Source of the DNA: Clitoria ternatea
Lineage: Eukaryota; Streptophyta; Magnoliopsida; Fabales; Fabaceae
DNA: 64,000 nucleotides
Reading direction: 5' to 3'
Assembly: GCA_037962975.1 (NCBI GenBank)
Contig: CM075669.1
Span: forward strand, 250,083,351-250,147,350
Numbering within the stretch: the stretch's first letter is position 1; each line of letters begins with the position of its first letter. Under the pieces are notes generated by a model, which saw only the letters and a list, made by a program, of their open reading frames with translations, was not told the origin of the DNA and did no database searches. Position numbers and translations under genes: made by a program. Of this stretch, positions 31,746 through 43,258 are shown piece after piece.

Positions 31746-32900
31746 ATAATAAACTTAATTATAAGTTAATAAAATATAAAATAAAGATAATGAGACAAAA
31801 AAATGAAAGATATGTGCCTATATATCTATCCATAACAAGTATTTATCAAGTTTTTAAATATATCATAACATTGATAAGTCAGATATATATTAAGTAATTA
31901 ATAAGAATAAAATAAAAAATGAGTAAATAATCTATTATGATTGTAGGTGTAATAGATCAGCTTATTATACACCATAATCTCATTTTATAATCATAATATA
32001 GTTTTGAAAAAACATACCAACCAAAATATAATTAATCCAATTATAATCTAAAATGATATGATTTTTCAAAACCATCATACATGGTATTCATCCAATACTA
32101 CTAAAACATTAATTATAATTTGATTGTATCCTATTTAATAATTTTGGCAAAATCAAATAATAATAAAAATTATATTTTGTGTAAAAATTACATCATAATA
32201 TACTCCACTTTTTTTATCCAATAAAGAAAACGTATTTACATGACTGAGCTGTTTCTATTGTCTTTATAAGGGTTTAATAAATATGGGTGCTATATATTTT
32301 TGGCAGTTAGAAACCTTCAGAAAAATTGAAACAAAACAGGGTTGCATTACGTCACTGACGTCATAGGCAGAAAATAAAGAAAAGTATTTGTGGGAGATGT
32401 TAGTAAAGTTGACGGAGTAATAAAATAGTTTACTATATTAGTTTTAAATTTTCTTATATTAAAATATTTAGTTTTTTAAAATTAATATATTTTATTTAAA
32501 TACATTATATTGTACTAGAACTAGAATGTATTAAAATATATTTTATCATATGCTTCCAATTTTTTAAATATATTTAGTTGTAAAATTTGTTATATTCAAG
32601 TATTTAGTTTGCTATAAAAAATATATTTAGGTTTTAAATCATTTAATATATTTTATTAAGTATATTGTATTAGAATCAATTAAAAATATATAAAGAATTC
32701 TCTCTTTCTATATATGGAGTCGGATTGTGATAATTTTCAAACTTGAGGACCCATTTCTAAGTCACTAGATCGTAAACAACCTTATTTGAAGGAAGAGGTA
32801 ATGGGAGGACTTCTCCAAGGAAAAGCCATAAAATCTTATTAAGAGTGTTACTATGAAAATGAGGTTATATGACAAGAACAAGTTGCTAACAGTTCTCAAT
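31746..32900. other. AT-rich intergenic DNA, nothing recognised
   Basis: Long A/T runs and TATATTTA-type words, with no credible ORF. Sequence of this type is usual for legume intergenic DNA. Confidence 0.5.
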
Positions 32901-32919
32901 TAAAAGAGTGTTTATCATA

Positions 32920-33240
32920 GGCCCTACAAACTGTGGTATGATTGCTTAATTACAAAGTTGTTAGAGGAAAATAATAGATTTTTACGAATGAAGAAAATGT
33001 TGAACTATATGTTTAGAAACACGTGGGGGCTATGATTTGATGGATATGGTATATGGCTAGAAAAAAGAATGCGATTAATGGGGTCCTTGGTTGATTTTTG
33101 ACCATTACCTAACAGTGAGACCTTAGAGCCCAGACTTTGTGGCTACCATGGTGGGGATTGATAACACGCTTGTATGGATTAAGTTCCCCGATCTAGGGTT
33201 GGAATACTATAATAAGACGATCATGTTACATCGTTAAAAT
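32920..33240 (+). pseudogene. DUF4283-type (LINE-associated gag-like) relic
   Basis: Translated pieces PYKLWYDCLITKLLEENN, then FDHYLTVRP and NTLVWIKFPDLGLEYYNKT match, in order, the conserved blocks of the DUF4283 domain found in plant LINE ORF1 and related gene-like proteins. The frame changes several times and is full of stops. No endonuclease or RT of a LINE is seen nearby, so only this domain remains. Confidence 0.6.
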
Positions 33241-33452
33241 AATCTAATTTAGCTTGGGGTCATAGTGTGGAAGACTATCTTACACAAATTTTCCTTGGAA
33301 TTAGTGGTCTTAGTAGGGGATAAGCTCCCACACAAAAAACAAAATGGTCTTCGTGTAGGAAGCTAACCCATGCCATTTTTACGTGCAATTCAAATTGGTC
33401 TTTGCGTGGGAACCTTAGCTCTTTTCCTTAGGACACCTTCCCATGAAGAAAA

Positions 33453-33923
33453 TTAGTATATGCCTAGGCAATAGTGTCCCTCCCTCAATTTCTTCTTCCT
33501 TTTCCTTTAATTTTTTTTGGTCAAGAAACCCTTTCTCCCAAAATTTCACCTTTCCCCCTAAACACTTTATTGAGTGCTTTATTGTGAGAGAATAAGGTAT
33601 CATTGTGTTCGTGACAAAGAACATAGCATTTCCAATAGATTGGAATTTCATTGTGGTGAGATGTTAGTTTTTGACTCGTTTAGTTTATTAGTATATGCCT
33701 AGGCAATAATGCCCCTCCCTCAATTTCTTCTTCCTTTTCCTTTATTTATTTTTTTTGTCAAGAAACCCTTTCTCCCAAAATTTCACCATTCCCCCTAAAC
33801 ACTTTATTGAGTGCTTTATTGTAAGAGAATAAGGTATCATTGTGTTCATGACAAAGAACATAGCATTTCCAATAGATTGGAATTTCATTTTGGCGAGATG
33901 TTAGTTTTTGACTCGTTTAGTTT
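33453..33923. repeat. Tandem duplication, two copies of about 235 bp
   Basis: The segment starting TTAGTATATGCCTAGGCAAT at 33453 repeats from 33688 to about 33923 with a handful of substitutions and small indels. The copies touch head to tail without spacer, so this is a local duplication of once single-copy DNA. No coding content was recognised. Confidence 0.9.
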
Positions 33924-34249
33924 ATGTTTATTATGTTGATTGAGAATGTAAGGTTGAAATTGATTAAAACACTAGGGTAGATGATTGTTGTGTGTTTTTG
34001 AATGATTGGTGGTTGTTTGTTGATGTTGATTTTTTTGGATGTCCATATTATAAAGGTTAATGTTGTCCAATTTTTGTAGAAAAATATAATGTTAGATAGT
34101 TGTGTGCCTTCAAGTTAAAGAAAATGTTGACATTTAGACTTTATGATAGGCTTTACTATAAAAATTTGTTTTGAAGAGTATACTTCATAGATAGTAACAT
34201 TAATTAGGATAGACATTTAGAGATTTAGAAAATTAAGACTTTTCAAATT

Positions 34250-34470
34250 TTAAATTAATATTGATGAAATAAAAAATTTAGAAATTTTGAGAAAATAAAA
34301 AATCAAGTAATTTTAAATTAGAATTGAGAAAATAAAAATTAAGAAATTTTAAATTAGAAATGAGAAAATAAAAAATTAAGAAATTTTAAGTTAGAATCGA
34401 GAAAATAAAAAGATTAAAAATTTTCAATTATATGAGAGAAAATAAAAAATTTAGAAATTTCAGATTAAGA
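34250..34470. repeat. AT-rich tandem repeat of about 40 bp
   Basis: Five or so units of the form GAGAAAATAAAAAATTAAGA plus an AATTTTAAATTAGAAT stretch follow each other with variable length. Confidence 0.7.
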
Positions 34471-34952
34471 AGAAGTGAAGAGAAGAGAAGAATAAGGAAA
34501 AGATGGGGGGAGGGGCATTGCGTCAAACCTTTCCTACGAAACGTAATATCGAACCTCCTTTCATCTCTAATTCAACGGTTGCATAGAGTAATTTTATTTG
34601 AATCGTGACTCGATGTGACACAATAATGGTTGTGGCATTAGTTTTTTTGGTTGTTGCGTCGGCTTTATACCTAAGTAACATCATTGATTTCTTGTACTGA
34701 TTTTTTCTTACTAGTATCCTATTTTAGAATTTATTTTTTTAACAATTTTTTATATTACAATGTTCATGGCCTCCCCTCTGTACCAGTTTTCCTTCTTTTT
34801 TATCTTTCTCCTAATTATAAAAGATGGGATGGCAATCGTATTTCTGTATTTAAAATTGAAAAATATTTTTTAAAACATAAGATTAGGAAAAAAATAAGTT
34901 AATTTTAAAATTTTATAAGTGTACTTTTTAAAAATGTGTTGATAAAAAGATT

Positions 34953-35436
34953 AGGGTTAAATTATTATTTTAATTCATTATCTTTTCAATGAATTTTAAG
35001 TTAGATTTTTAATTTTTTAAAGTTAATTACGTTCTTATTTTTGTTAAATGTTTCAGTTGGGTCTTCTCCATCCAATTTTTCCTAACTCTGTTAACGAAAT
35101 CATGATATGGCAAACAGTCATCACACATGATCATGTCTTCACTTGTTGACCTTTTATCATCATCACATGTGTTAGATGTCACTTATATGAGCTCCGTTGA
35201 TATAACAATTCCATGTGTCAAAAGCAACATTTGACACGTAAGATAGTCATGTAAAAAAAATATGACACATGAAATAATTACGTCAACATAGTCAATAACA
35301 CGTAAAATCTTCATAAATGGTGTTAGTAAAAAATAGATTGAGATAATATAAAATCTAATTAACTAAAAAAATTAGAGGTCTAATTTAAAATTTACTGAAA
35401 ATATTAAGAATGAAATAATAATTTAATAAAAAAATA
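34953..35436. mobile_element. MITE-like element with long inverted ends
   Basis: The left end TTAAATTATTATTTTAATTC and about 70 following bases are mirrored, in reverse complement, by the right end (TTAAATTATTATTTCATTC read from 35436 leftward), with similar spacing of TTTTCA, AAATTTTAA and AATTTTTTA blocks. About 480 bp long and non-coding. The target duplication is unclear. Confidence 0.5.
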
Positions 35437-35872
35437 CATTCAAAGATAAAAACAATAATTATTTGACATTTTAATTATGTTAACTGGTGAATGAGTATGC
35501 AGTTCGCAGTGCCATTTATCCACAAACATTGTCCTACTGGGAACTAGAATTTAGGTTCTGTGACAAACTTCGTCACAAAATAATTTAGCCATAAAAAGGG
35601 TTTTTTTTTTGTTTTTGATAAAGCCATAAAAAGGGTTGAAAATTGTGGATAAATGAAAAGGCCAAAACAACCAGCACAACGTGTCTGCAATTGGAACCAC
35701 CAAATTGATAAAGAGAAGTGCAAATAGTGACAGAAAATGACAGAAGCAAAAACTGGTGGCTACCACGCATTGCAGCCAATTATGCCATGACAACAACACA
35801 ACTAAACCAAAAACTTCTCCACACCAGTAACTCAATCACTGTTTTTGGTTTTTCATTTCATGAGTTCATGAC
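35437..35872. other. Upstream region of the HCF145-like gene
   Basis: No ORF of note. It holds the promoter and leader of the gene starting at 35873. A short direct repeat of GCCATAAAAAGGGTT flanks a T run (35587-35640). No definite TATA box was assigned. Confidence 0.4.
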
Positions 35873-38800
35873 ATGATCACCACATGCAGAAGCAGAACCT
35901 TTTCAAGCATTAACCTTGGGGGAGCGCATCATGACCCTCTTTCTCATTGCTTCATATCCAAACCAACATGTGCATCTCTGAGCCTCTTCTTCCCCTCCCA
36001 CATTGCTCACAAGGCCGTAGCAGTTTCCTCAAACCACTGCAAACCCAGAGTCCAGTACTGTGGCAAAGAAGTAGGCAATGGTAGTGATAATGGGAGACAA
36101 GAAGAAGAGGGTCAACGTGAGGTGCAATGTGAGGTTAATGTGGTTTCTTGGAGGGAAAGGAGAGTTAAAGCCGAAATTTGTATCAATGCTGACATTGAAT
36201 CTGTCTGGAACGCTCTCACTGACTATGAGCATCTTGCAGATTTCATCCCAAATCTTGTGTGGAGGTAAAATTATACAATAATGATGTTGTCAAAAAATTT
36301 ATGTACATCCGATTTTTTTATATTGAATGTAACCCAAACTTCAAACTTAAAGTTTCAAGTTTAAGCTACAATGGAATGCTCTGCATAACGATTTGATTGA
36401 AACAAACTTTACAAGTCCAGAATAGTTTTGTTTAGTCTGAGTCCGAATAGCTATCGTCAAAAAAACTTAGTTCCATTGCAGCTTGACTCGTCAGACCCCA
36501 AACCCACTCAGGTTAGAAGCAGACTGAGCGGACTAACTTTTTATTATGGTAGGTAGCGATTAGTGAAATAAAATTTGGATTTTGATTGTAGAGCAGTACC
36601 AATAAAATCTATAATTACTGCATATAAAATTTTGTACTAAGATTATGACTATGGCATTGTTTTATTGACAGTGGACGAATTCCATGCCCATATCCTGGAA
36701 GGATATGGTTAGAGCAAAGAGGATTTCAAAGGTCAATGTATTGGCACATAGAAGCTCGTGTTGTCTTGGATCTTCAAGAACTCATCAACTCTGTGAGCAT
36801 CCCATCCATGAACATTTAGTATTATTTTTATATTCTTCTGTGATTCAGTTATACTGCATATCAGTAACACACTAGATATAAATCCGTGCATTGCCTAGTG
36901 GGTCTCCAATACTGTTAGCATAAATCTTAGATGAATACAAAGGCATATAAATCTTAAATAAATGGACAGAGTAATTTTATTGAATGTTAACATTTTAAGT
37001 TGATGTAGATAAAATAGAACACTTATATTTATTTAATTGCTACGACACTTTCCATTTGCTCTGGTAAAAAATTCAATACATAGATAATGTGTATAATACA
37101 GCCGGAAGTATTTAAAGTGTTCCTGCATCTTTGGCGAAAAGCATAAAAGTGTCTCTGCATTATAGCCATTACTTCGTTGATGGAAAACTTTATGAAGGAT
37201 TGTTCATATACTCATAGCACACACATGCATTGCATATTTGATATATATTCTTAATGCTTCAGGGATGGGATCGGGAACTTCACTTTTCCATGGTTGATGG
37301 AGACTTTAAGAAATTTGAAGGCAAATGGTCTGTAAAATCTGGAACAAGGTAGAATCTTAGCCCTGAAAGAGAATGTATGAAATCTTGACTGTGTTTTACA
37401 AACACAATTGTATGAATGAGAATGAAAAATAACTAACTGAGCATATGCAATATGTACTCGATGGGACAATGGAGCTTTGCTATCATTATTTGTTTAAGGA
37501 TAGTAAAGCTCCCTTATCTTATCACTTCAGAGCCTGCTTGTTTCTTCTACAACCCGCCAACCTATGTTCACCAGATGGGACAAAGTGCTTCTTGGTTCCC
37601 GGTTGGGATTGTCTAAGTAGAGTCAGTCAGAAACAAGTTTTTATTCATTGTCCAATCTCCATTCACCAGCCTCAGCATAGGTGCTAATGGGCTATCAAAT
37701 AGGCACTTGTCTTGGTTCAATTTGGATTTTATGCAGTTAACTATATTTACAATTGTTTATCCTTCAATTCTGTTTCCTGCAGATCCTCACCAACTAATGT
37801 ATCTTATGAAGTTAATGTGATACCAAGATTCAATCTCCCAGCTATTTTCTTGGAAAGGATTATCAGATCAGATCTTCCTATAAACCTCAGAGCATTGGCT
37901 GACAGAGCTGAAAGGAATATTTCAGGAAATCAGAAACCTCCGGTGCCAGAAAATCGTTTACACAGAACTTCTAGTGCTAATGACAGATCCTATTCCAGAG
38001 AGATAAATGGTGTTTTGCATGAAACTGATAAATTTCCATCTGGAGAAAGCCAAGAAGGTTTGGCAAGCTCGGTTTCTGGTTCCTTGCCCACATCTTCTGG
38101 TGAGGTGAATGCCAACAATTGGGGTGTGTTTGGAAAAGTTTGCAGACTTGACAGACCTTGTGTAGTAGATGAGGTTCATCTCCGCAGATTTGATGGACTT
38201 TTGGTAACTTATTCCTCGTAAATAACAGTTATACGGTAGCCTTAATTCTGAGTTCTGTTAATGAGCAGAAATTGTAATCAAAGTTACCTATGAAATGATT
38301 TTCATGTGAAGGAAAATGGAGGTGTTCATCGCTGTGTTTTTGCAAGCATAACAGTTAAAGCTCCTGTCCGTGATGTATGGAATGTTCTGTCTTCCTATGA
38401 GACTCTTCCTGAGTAAGTACTGAGTGCCTCTTATTTACACTATATATATTGAAAAACATGCAAGGACAGATTCCTAGATCATATGTTTAAGGTTGTTTGA
38501 TTTGAGAAAACGCTTTTTCTTCTCTTTCCCGTTTTCACTTTTAATTACAAGATTGCTACCTTGTTTTCAATTTATTTCTTATTTTCCAAAAAATTTATAG
38601 GAATCAATGAAAACAATTTAAAGTGAAAGTGAAAGCACATAATAAAAACAGAAAATATTTTCTTAAAGCAAATAGTCGCTAATTTTCTTGGCTTTCAATA
38701 AATTCTTGCAGAATAGTTCCAAATCTTGCAATCAGTAAGATATTATCACGTGATAACAACAAAGTTCGCATTCTTCAGGTATGGTGCAAGCAATATCAAT

Positions 38801-40957
38801 GAAATGAATCATGGCTGTTTGTATCATAATATGTTTGCTGATCACTATTATGTGAAGTATTTTCTTAGCATGAAGGGTGCCAGGGCTTGCTCTTTATCCA
38901 CAAATTATGTGGTTGATGTAATTTCCAAATCAATATGCAGGAAGGGTGTAAGGGCTTGCTCTATATGGTGCTTCATGCTCGTGCTGTGCTAGACTTGTGT
39001 GAATATCTAGAACAGGAGATCAGTTTTGAACAGGTTGAAGGGGATTTTGACTCCTTCCAAGGAAAATGGATTTTTGAGCAACTTGGAAGTCATCACACGC
39101 TGCTGAAGTACTATGTGGAGTCAAAAATGAGGAAAGATACTTTCCTATCTGAAGCTATCATGGAAGAGGTATGTCTTGATTTGGTTTATATACATCAATT
39201 TCATATTGCTTTTAATATTTAGACTTGATTGTATTTTTAATCCCCCAACTATTTACATTTGTGCAATTTTAGACCAACTTTCAATTGTATAAATTCAGTC
39301 CCTCAACTTTTAAGATCGTCTTCCAAATTGTGAACGAAATTCCAATGATATGCTACCATATCTGAATAACACATCATCATCTACATCATATTTCTGCTAA
39401 CAATTTGATGGAAAACTGCCAAAGAGATGAAAAGTCCTAAAAGTGATGGACTATGGCATAAATGTCATTGGGAGATTAAAAGTTCAATTAAGCCTAATAT
39501 TTAATTCGATGATTTTCAAAAGTTTACTCCAAACGCTACACGAAACAAACTCACTGACTATTTCAGTGCATATTTCTTTGAATATTTCAGGTCATTTATG
39601 AAGATCTCCCGTCAAACTTGTGTGCAATAAGAGACTATGTTGAGAACAGGACATCATCAAATATTCTGGAAGCATGTGAACAAATTACAAATTCAGGGCA
39701 ACAAACCGTTTCCTCGGGCTTTGGAGATGATGATAGCTATACTACAGCTGAGGACTTTTCTGATAGCGATGCTCAAGGCTCTTCTCAGCAAAGACCAAGA
39801 GTACCAGGCTTACAGAGGGACATCGAAGTCCTAAAATCTGAACTCCTGAAATTCATAGCAGAACATGGACAAGAAGGATTTATGCCAATGAGGAAGCAAC
39901 TTCGTTTGCATGGAAGAGTGGATATTGAGAAGGCTATAACTCGCATGGGTGGATTCAGAAAGATTGCTACTACGATGAACCTTTCTCTGGCTTACAAACA
40001 CCGCAAACCAAAGGGTTATTGGGACAATCTTGAAAATTTGCAGTATGAGGTGGGTTGCAAAAGTTCCAATCAAGTTACTACGAGTAAATGGTTAAATTAA
40101 TCCTTGAATGATAAGATGGCCATCAATTACATCCCTTGAAATGACTAAAGTACTTCCAAGATTGATTTAGACAACACGTTAAGAAAAAATTGGTCCTTGA
40201 AAGATAAAATAACCACCAACTAGATCTGACTAACTTGGTGGTCAATTCAATCTTTTCATGATTTATTTGGTGATTATTGTATTTGAGGATCTGATTGGTG
40301 ATCATCCTATATTTTGAAAGTCAATTTAGCTGATTAGTTAAAAGCTCCCACTTAACCAGAATGACAAGCTAAAAAGTTACATGCTCAATGACAAATGATA
40401 TTGATCAAGGACATGCACACCATTGTTTACATTTTCAAGAAGAATATAATTCATTTCTTCGTGCAGATAAGTAAATTTCAGAGGAATTGGGGGATGGATC
40501 CTTCATTTATGCCTAGCAGAAAGTCATTCGAACGTGCAGGTAGCTTGAGATATTCCTCTTCTCTCAACATTGATTTCTTTGTTCGAACAATAAACCATAG
40601 CTTTTCTCATTTTCTGGTATGACAAAGAAAGATGGATGAAACATGTAATATCATGTTTCTTCCCACATTCATTTTGAACTTAATAGTACATAATGGAACT
40701 TTCTTTCAGGGCGCTTTGATATTGCTCGTGCATTGGAAAAATGGGGTGGACTTCATGAGGTTTCTCGCCTTCTGTCCCTCAAGGTGAGGAGACGACGAAG
40801 CAGACATAGCAACCTTGCCAAGGATAGGAGAGTTGAACATACAGCATCACCTAATGTAGATAGTGACATCAAGAGACCATCTAGACCCTATGTTTCTCAA
40901 GATACACAAAAATGGCTCACGGAACTAAAACAGTTGGACATAAATTGGGTTGAGTAA
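35873..40957 (+). CDS. HCF145: HCF145-like chloroplast protein (two START-like domains plus TMR repeats), ten exons
   Basis: Exons: 35873-36264, 36672-36792, 37263-37348, 37783-38203, 38312-38412, 38712-38778, 38941-39168, 39591-40049, 40467-40539, 40710-40957. All are GT-AG, phases agree, and the product is 731 residues, near the length I recall for Arabidopsis HCF145 (about 720). An S/T-rich N-terminus suits a transit peptide. The first SRPBCC/START-like domain (about 80-230) has DIESVWNALTDYEHLADFIP and RIPCPYPGRIWLEQRG; the second (about 315-490) has APVRDVWNVLSSYETLPEIV and VEGDFDSFQGKW. The C-terminal TMR-type RNA-binding repeats start at GFMPMRKQLRLHGRVDIEKA and SFMPSRKSFERAGRFDIARA. 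In Arabidopsis the protein binds the psaA-psaB transcript leader and stabilises it, so this gene should support photosystem I. Identification is from memory of the family architecture. Confidence 0.92.
38872..38967 (+). repeat. Short near-duplication at the start of HCF145 exon 7
   Basis: GAAGGGTGCCAGGGCTTGCT (38872) in intron 6 closely repeats the first bases of exon 7, GAAGGGTGTAAGGGCTTGCT (38941), 69 bases further on. The true acceptor ATATGCAG directly precedes the second copy; the first lacks a good acceptor. Confidence 0.75.
39221..39495. mobile_element. 275-bp MITE in HCF145 intron 7
   Basis: The inverted ends AGACTTGATTGTATTTTTAA and AGGCTTAATTGAACTTTTAA (right end, reverse complement) flank a non-coding core with CCCCCAACT / GATTAAAAG motifs. 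The direct flanks AATATTT at 39214-39220 and 39496-39502 fit a target duplication. It lies wholly in the intron between exons 7 and 8. Confidence 0.7.
40097..40325. mobile_element. Possible second MITE in HCF145 intron 8
   Basis: The left part (TTAATCCTTGAATGATAAGA) and the right part read in reverse complement (TTGACTTTCAAAATATAGGA) share an ordered series of words (ATC.CTTGAA, GATGGCCATCAAT / GATGATCACCAAT), giving diverged inverted ends about 230 bp apart. No clear target duplication. Confidence 0.35.
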
Positions 40958-41407
40958 AAACATGATGGATGTAATGTATAATATTGGTTTAAGTACAATT
41001 TTGTGCTTATAGTAACATTCCATTCTTGTTTTCATTTTCGTGTCCCTCTGTTCAAATTGGCTCGAGGAAAGTACTTGTAATTGGTAACATTCCACAGGGG
41101 AACTTTGAGTGGCATAGAATGAAATGTTTCCTCTTCTGTACCTTCATTAAGACTATCATAGGCTAAGGTTATTCAAAATTGCATACAACTAAAAGATTAT
41201 CATTACACAGTACACTAGTTACATGACCAACTAAATATAATAGAAAAAAAAATAATCGAGAACATGCCCTTGTAAATTGTTATAATCCAGAGTAGAAAAC
41301 ATGAATTCACATTAATAAAACACCAAATCAAATACTTATACTAAGAAACTATGCAGCAGTGTACATGCTCCTCTTCCTCAGTTCCTGTTGCTGGCTTCAA
41401 TTAAGAA
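40958..41407. other. Convergent intergenic region
   Basis: The 3' flanks of two genes that end towards each other. No ORF. AATAAAACACC (41315 onward, + strand) is present but lies near the end of the opposite gene, so the poly(A) sites were not assigned. Confidence 0.4.
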
Positions 41408-42013
41408 TCAGAACACCAAAGTGGAAGATGCAGCCTCGAACTTACCCATATCATGTGACCTTTGAATTGGTTCCTCGGAGAAGGAAGGTAACAAAGTGGT
41501 AAGTTTGATATCATAGATTCTGGAATCAGAGATGCCATCCCATGATGATTGAGAGGGCAAAGTGTAAGCATAGCCAAGGTGGTTCCCACAGCTGCGACAA
41601 AGGAGTTTGGTTCTCTGGCGCTTGAAAAAGGGTATCCATGAGAATGAGCGTTGGATCTGAGTAAACCTGCTCTCATCCACAGAGAAGAAGGAGATTATGC
41701 CTCTCTTTATGGACTTGGAGTCTACCAGGGAAGTGTTGCGGTTGCTGGAGTTCAAGTTCAGCTCATAACCACACGAACCACAGCTACATTACATGCATGG
41801 TATACAAACAGAATAACATGTTGGTTTAGTTTACATTTGAAAGCTAAAATGAAGCAGTGAACACACATACAAATATCTACACCTATGATATATTATAAAG
41901 TGACAGATAGAGGAATCACCTCACCTATAGTTTACATCTCTGATAAAGGAAGATAGGTGAAGTTGCTGAGATTGATATGATCCCTGCAGCATGTCACCAC
42001 CATTGGCGATCAT
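41408..42013 (-). CDS. Small zinc-ribbon protein, At4g08330-like, two exons
   Basis: Exon 1 is 42013-41925 and exon 2 is 41783-41408. The junction joins AG to C in phase and gives 154 residues. The protein has two CX2C pairs, CGSCGYEL at the exon junction (about residues 31-34) and LLCRSCGNHLGYAY (about 95), which together can bind one zinc ion. Between and after them come the family blocks NLNSSNRNTS, GIISFFSVDESRFTQIQ and WDGISDSRIYDIK. The matching Arabidopsis protein is annotated as uncharacterised and chloroplast-like; biochemical role unknown. The gene is tail-to-tail with HCF145, 450 bp apart, and in the same direction as the CBS-domain gene beyond. Confidence 0.88.
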
Positions 42014-43258
42014 TGTTTTGTGTGTGAGCTAGAGAGAGAATGGGAGAGTGAGTGAGTTTATAATGGAAGAAGAGCTTCAGAGACAGATGGCATGGCGTGG
42101 CCCCATTATCAGGTTCTAACGGTAACAATAGAATGCAACAAAACATGATCATTCTTTAAATAAATATATATATCATCTATGGGCTACTTTGAAGGTGGCA
42201 AGTACTGGCTACTTTCAACAAGGTGATACTATTCTTCGGTTTAAGGTTTTTATTATTTTGTTCCTTATATTTTGTGCAGAAAGGTTTTAATCTGCTCCAA
42301 TATTTTTAGTTCCAACTGTTTGTCTTTTTGCCTGACAAATTGAAAATGTCTAAATTGATTGAAAAGTAGTTCATGTTTACTTTAAAAATAATAACATGTC
42401 ACAAAAATTTGTCACTAAATCACTTAAATTGTGAGCCTTTTTGGAATTTAACGTGGTGCACTTTCTAACGAAACATGAACGATTGATATGACCAAAATCA
42501 AATCAGCTTCATTAAGCCAACCCAGTGTATTTGTCTACCAATATTTATAGAAACCAACTATAAAAATATTTTAACTAACTCTCGTATTTGAGTAGCTAAA
42601 AAATGTGTCCAGATAAAAGTTCGTAATAAAACCTTGAAGCCACTAAACAAACAAAGCCCAATTTCAGCATTCGAAAAACTCCCCTAATGCAACAGTAACA
42701 AGAACTTTGCGTCAAATTGTACGACATGTATCGACAGAAAAGGGTAAAGGTGACATTAACCCAGGAAAAAAAAAACCTCAGCGTAGTTCACAACCAGACC
42801 AAGCAAACGTCACGGTCAAACCAGGGAAGGTGGCAACGAAAATAGCAAGGCTTACACCATTATAGAACATGGACGATCATATATTTCGGGACATCATTGG
42901 AGTACTCTTGAGCTCCATCAAAATTGCAGAAATATCGTAACATTCATAATATTGTATGCCAAGACATTATCTATACAAATTCTCAATTGGAAAGGGGTTA
43001 CTGATTGAAATTACATCAGAAACAAAAAATATAAGTGATGATTTTTCAATTAAAGTGGTCACCTTGGCTTTGACCATGGGGAAAGAATTAACCCCGAAGC
43101 AAAAAGACTTGGGCTTGGAACCTTCCTATTTCAGTATCCAGCATTGCTTTGGTGCAGCTATGAATATTTCAGTTGCGGCAATACAGGTCTGAATCTCATA
43201 CAGAGCGACTCTTGCTTTTGCTTTCTTTAGCCAACCCCCACCCAAAACTGCCGATACA
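42014..43258. other. Intergenic region, no gene seen
   Basis: Contains the leader and promoter of the zinc-ribbon gene next to 42014 (- strand) and the 3' region of the CBS-domain gene next to 43258. The short open frame at 42956-43192 has no recognisable family. Confidence 0.5.

Noticed and set aside
37445..37687. 80-codon + strand frame within HCF145
   Set aside because: It lies in intron 3; the exons on both sides join in phase without it.
42956..43192. 78-codon + strand frame between the zinc-ribbon and CBSCBSPB genes
   Set aside because: No recognisable family or clear gene context, and it abuts the 3' end of CBSCBSPB on the other strand.
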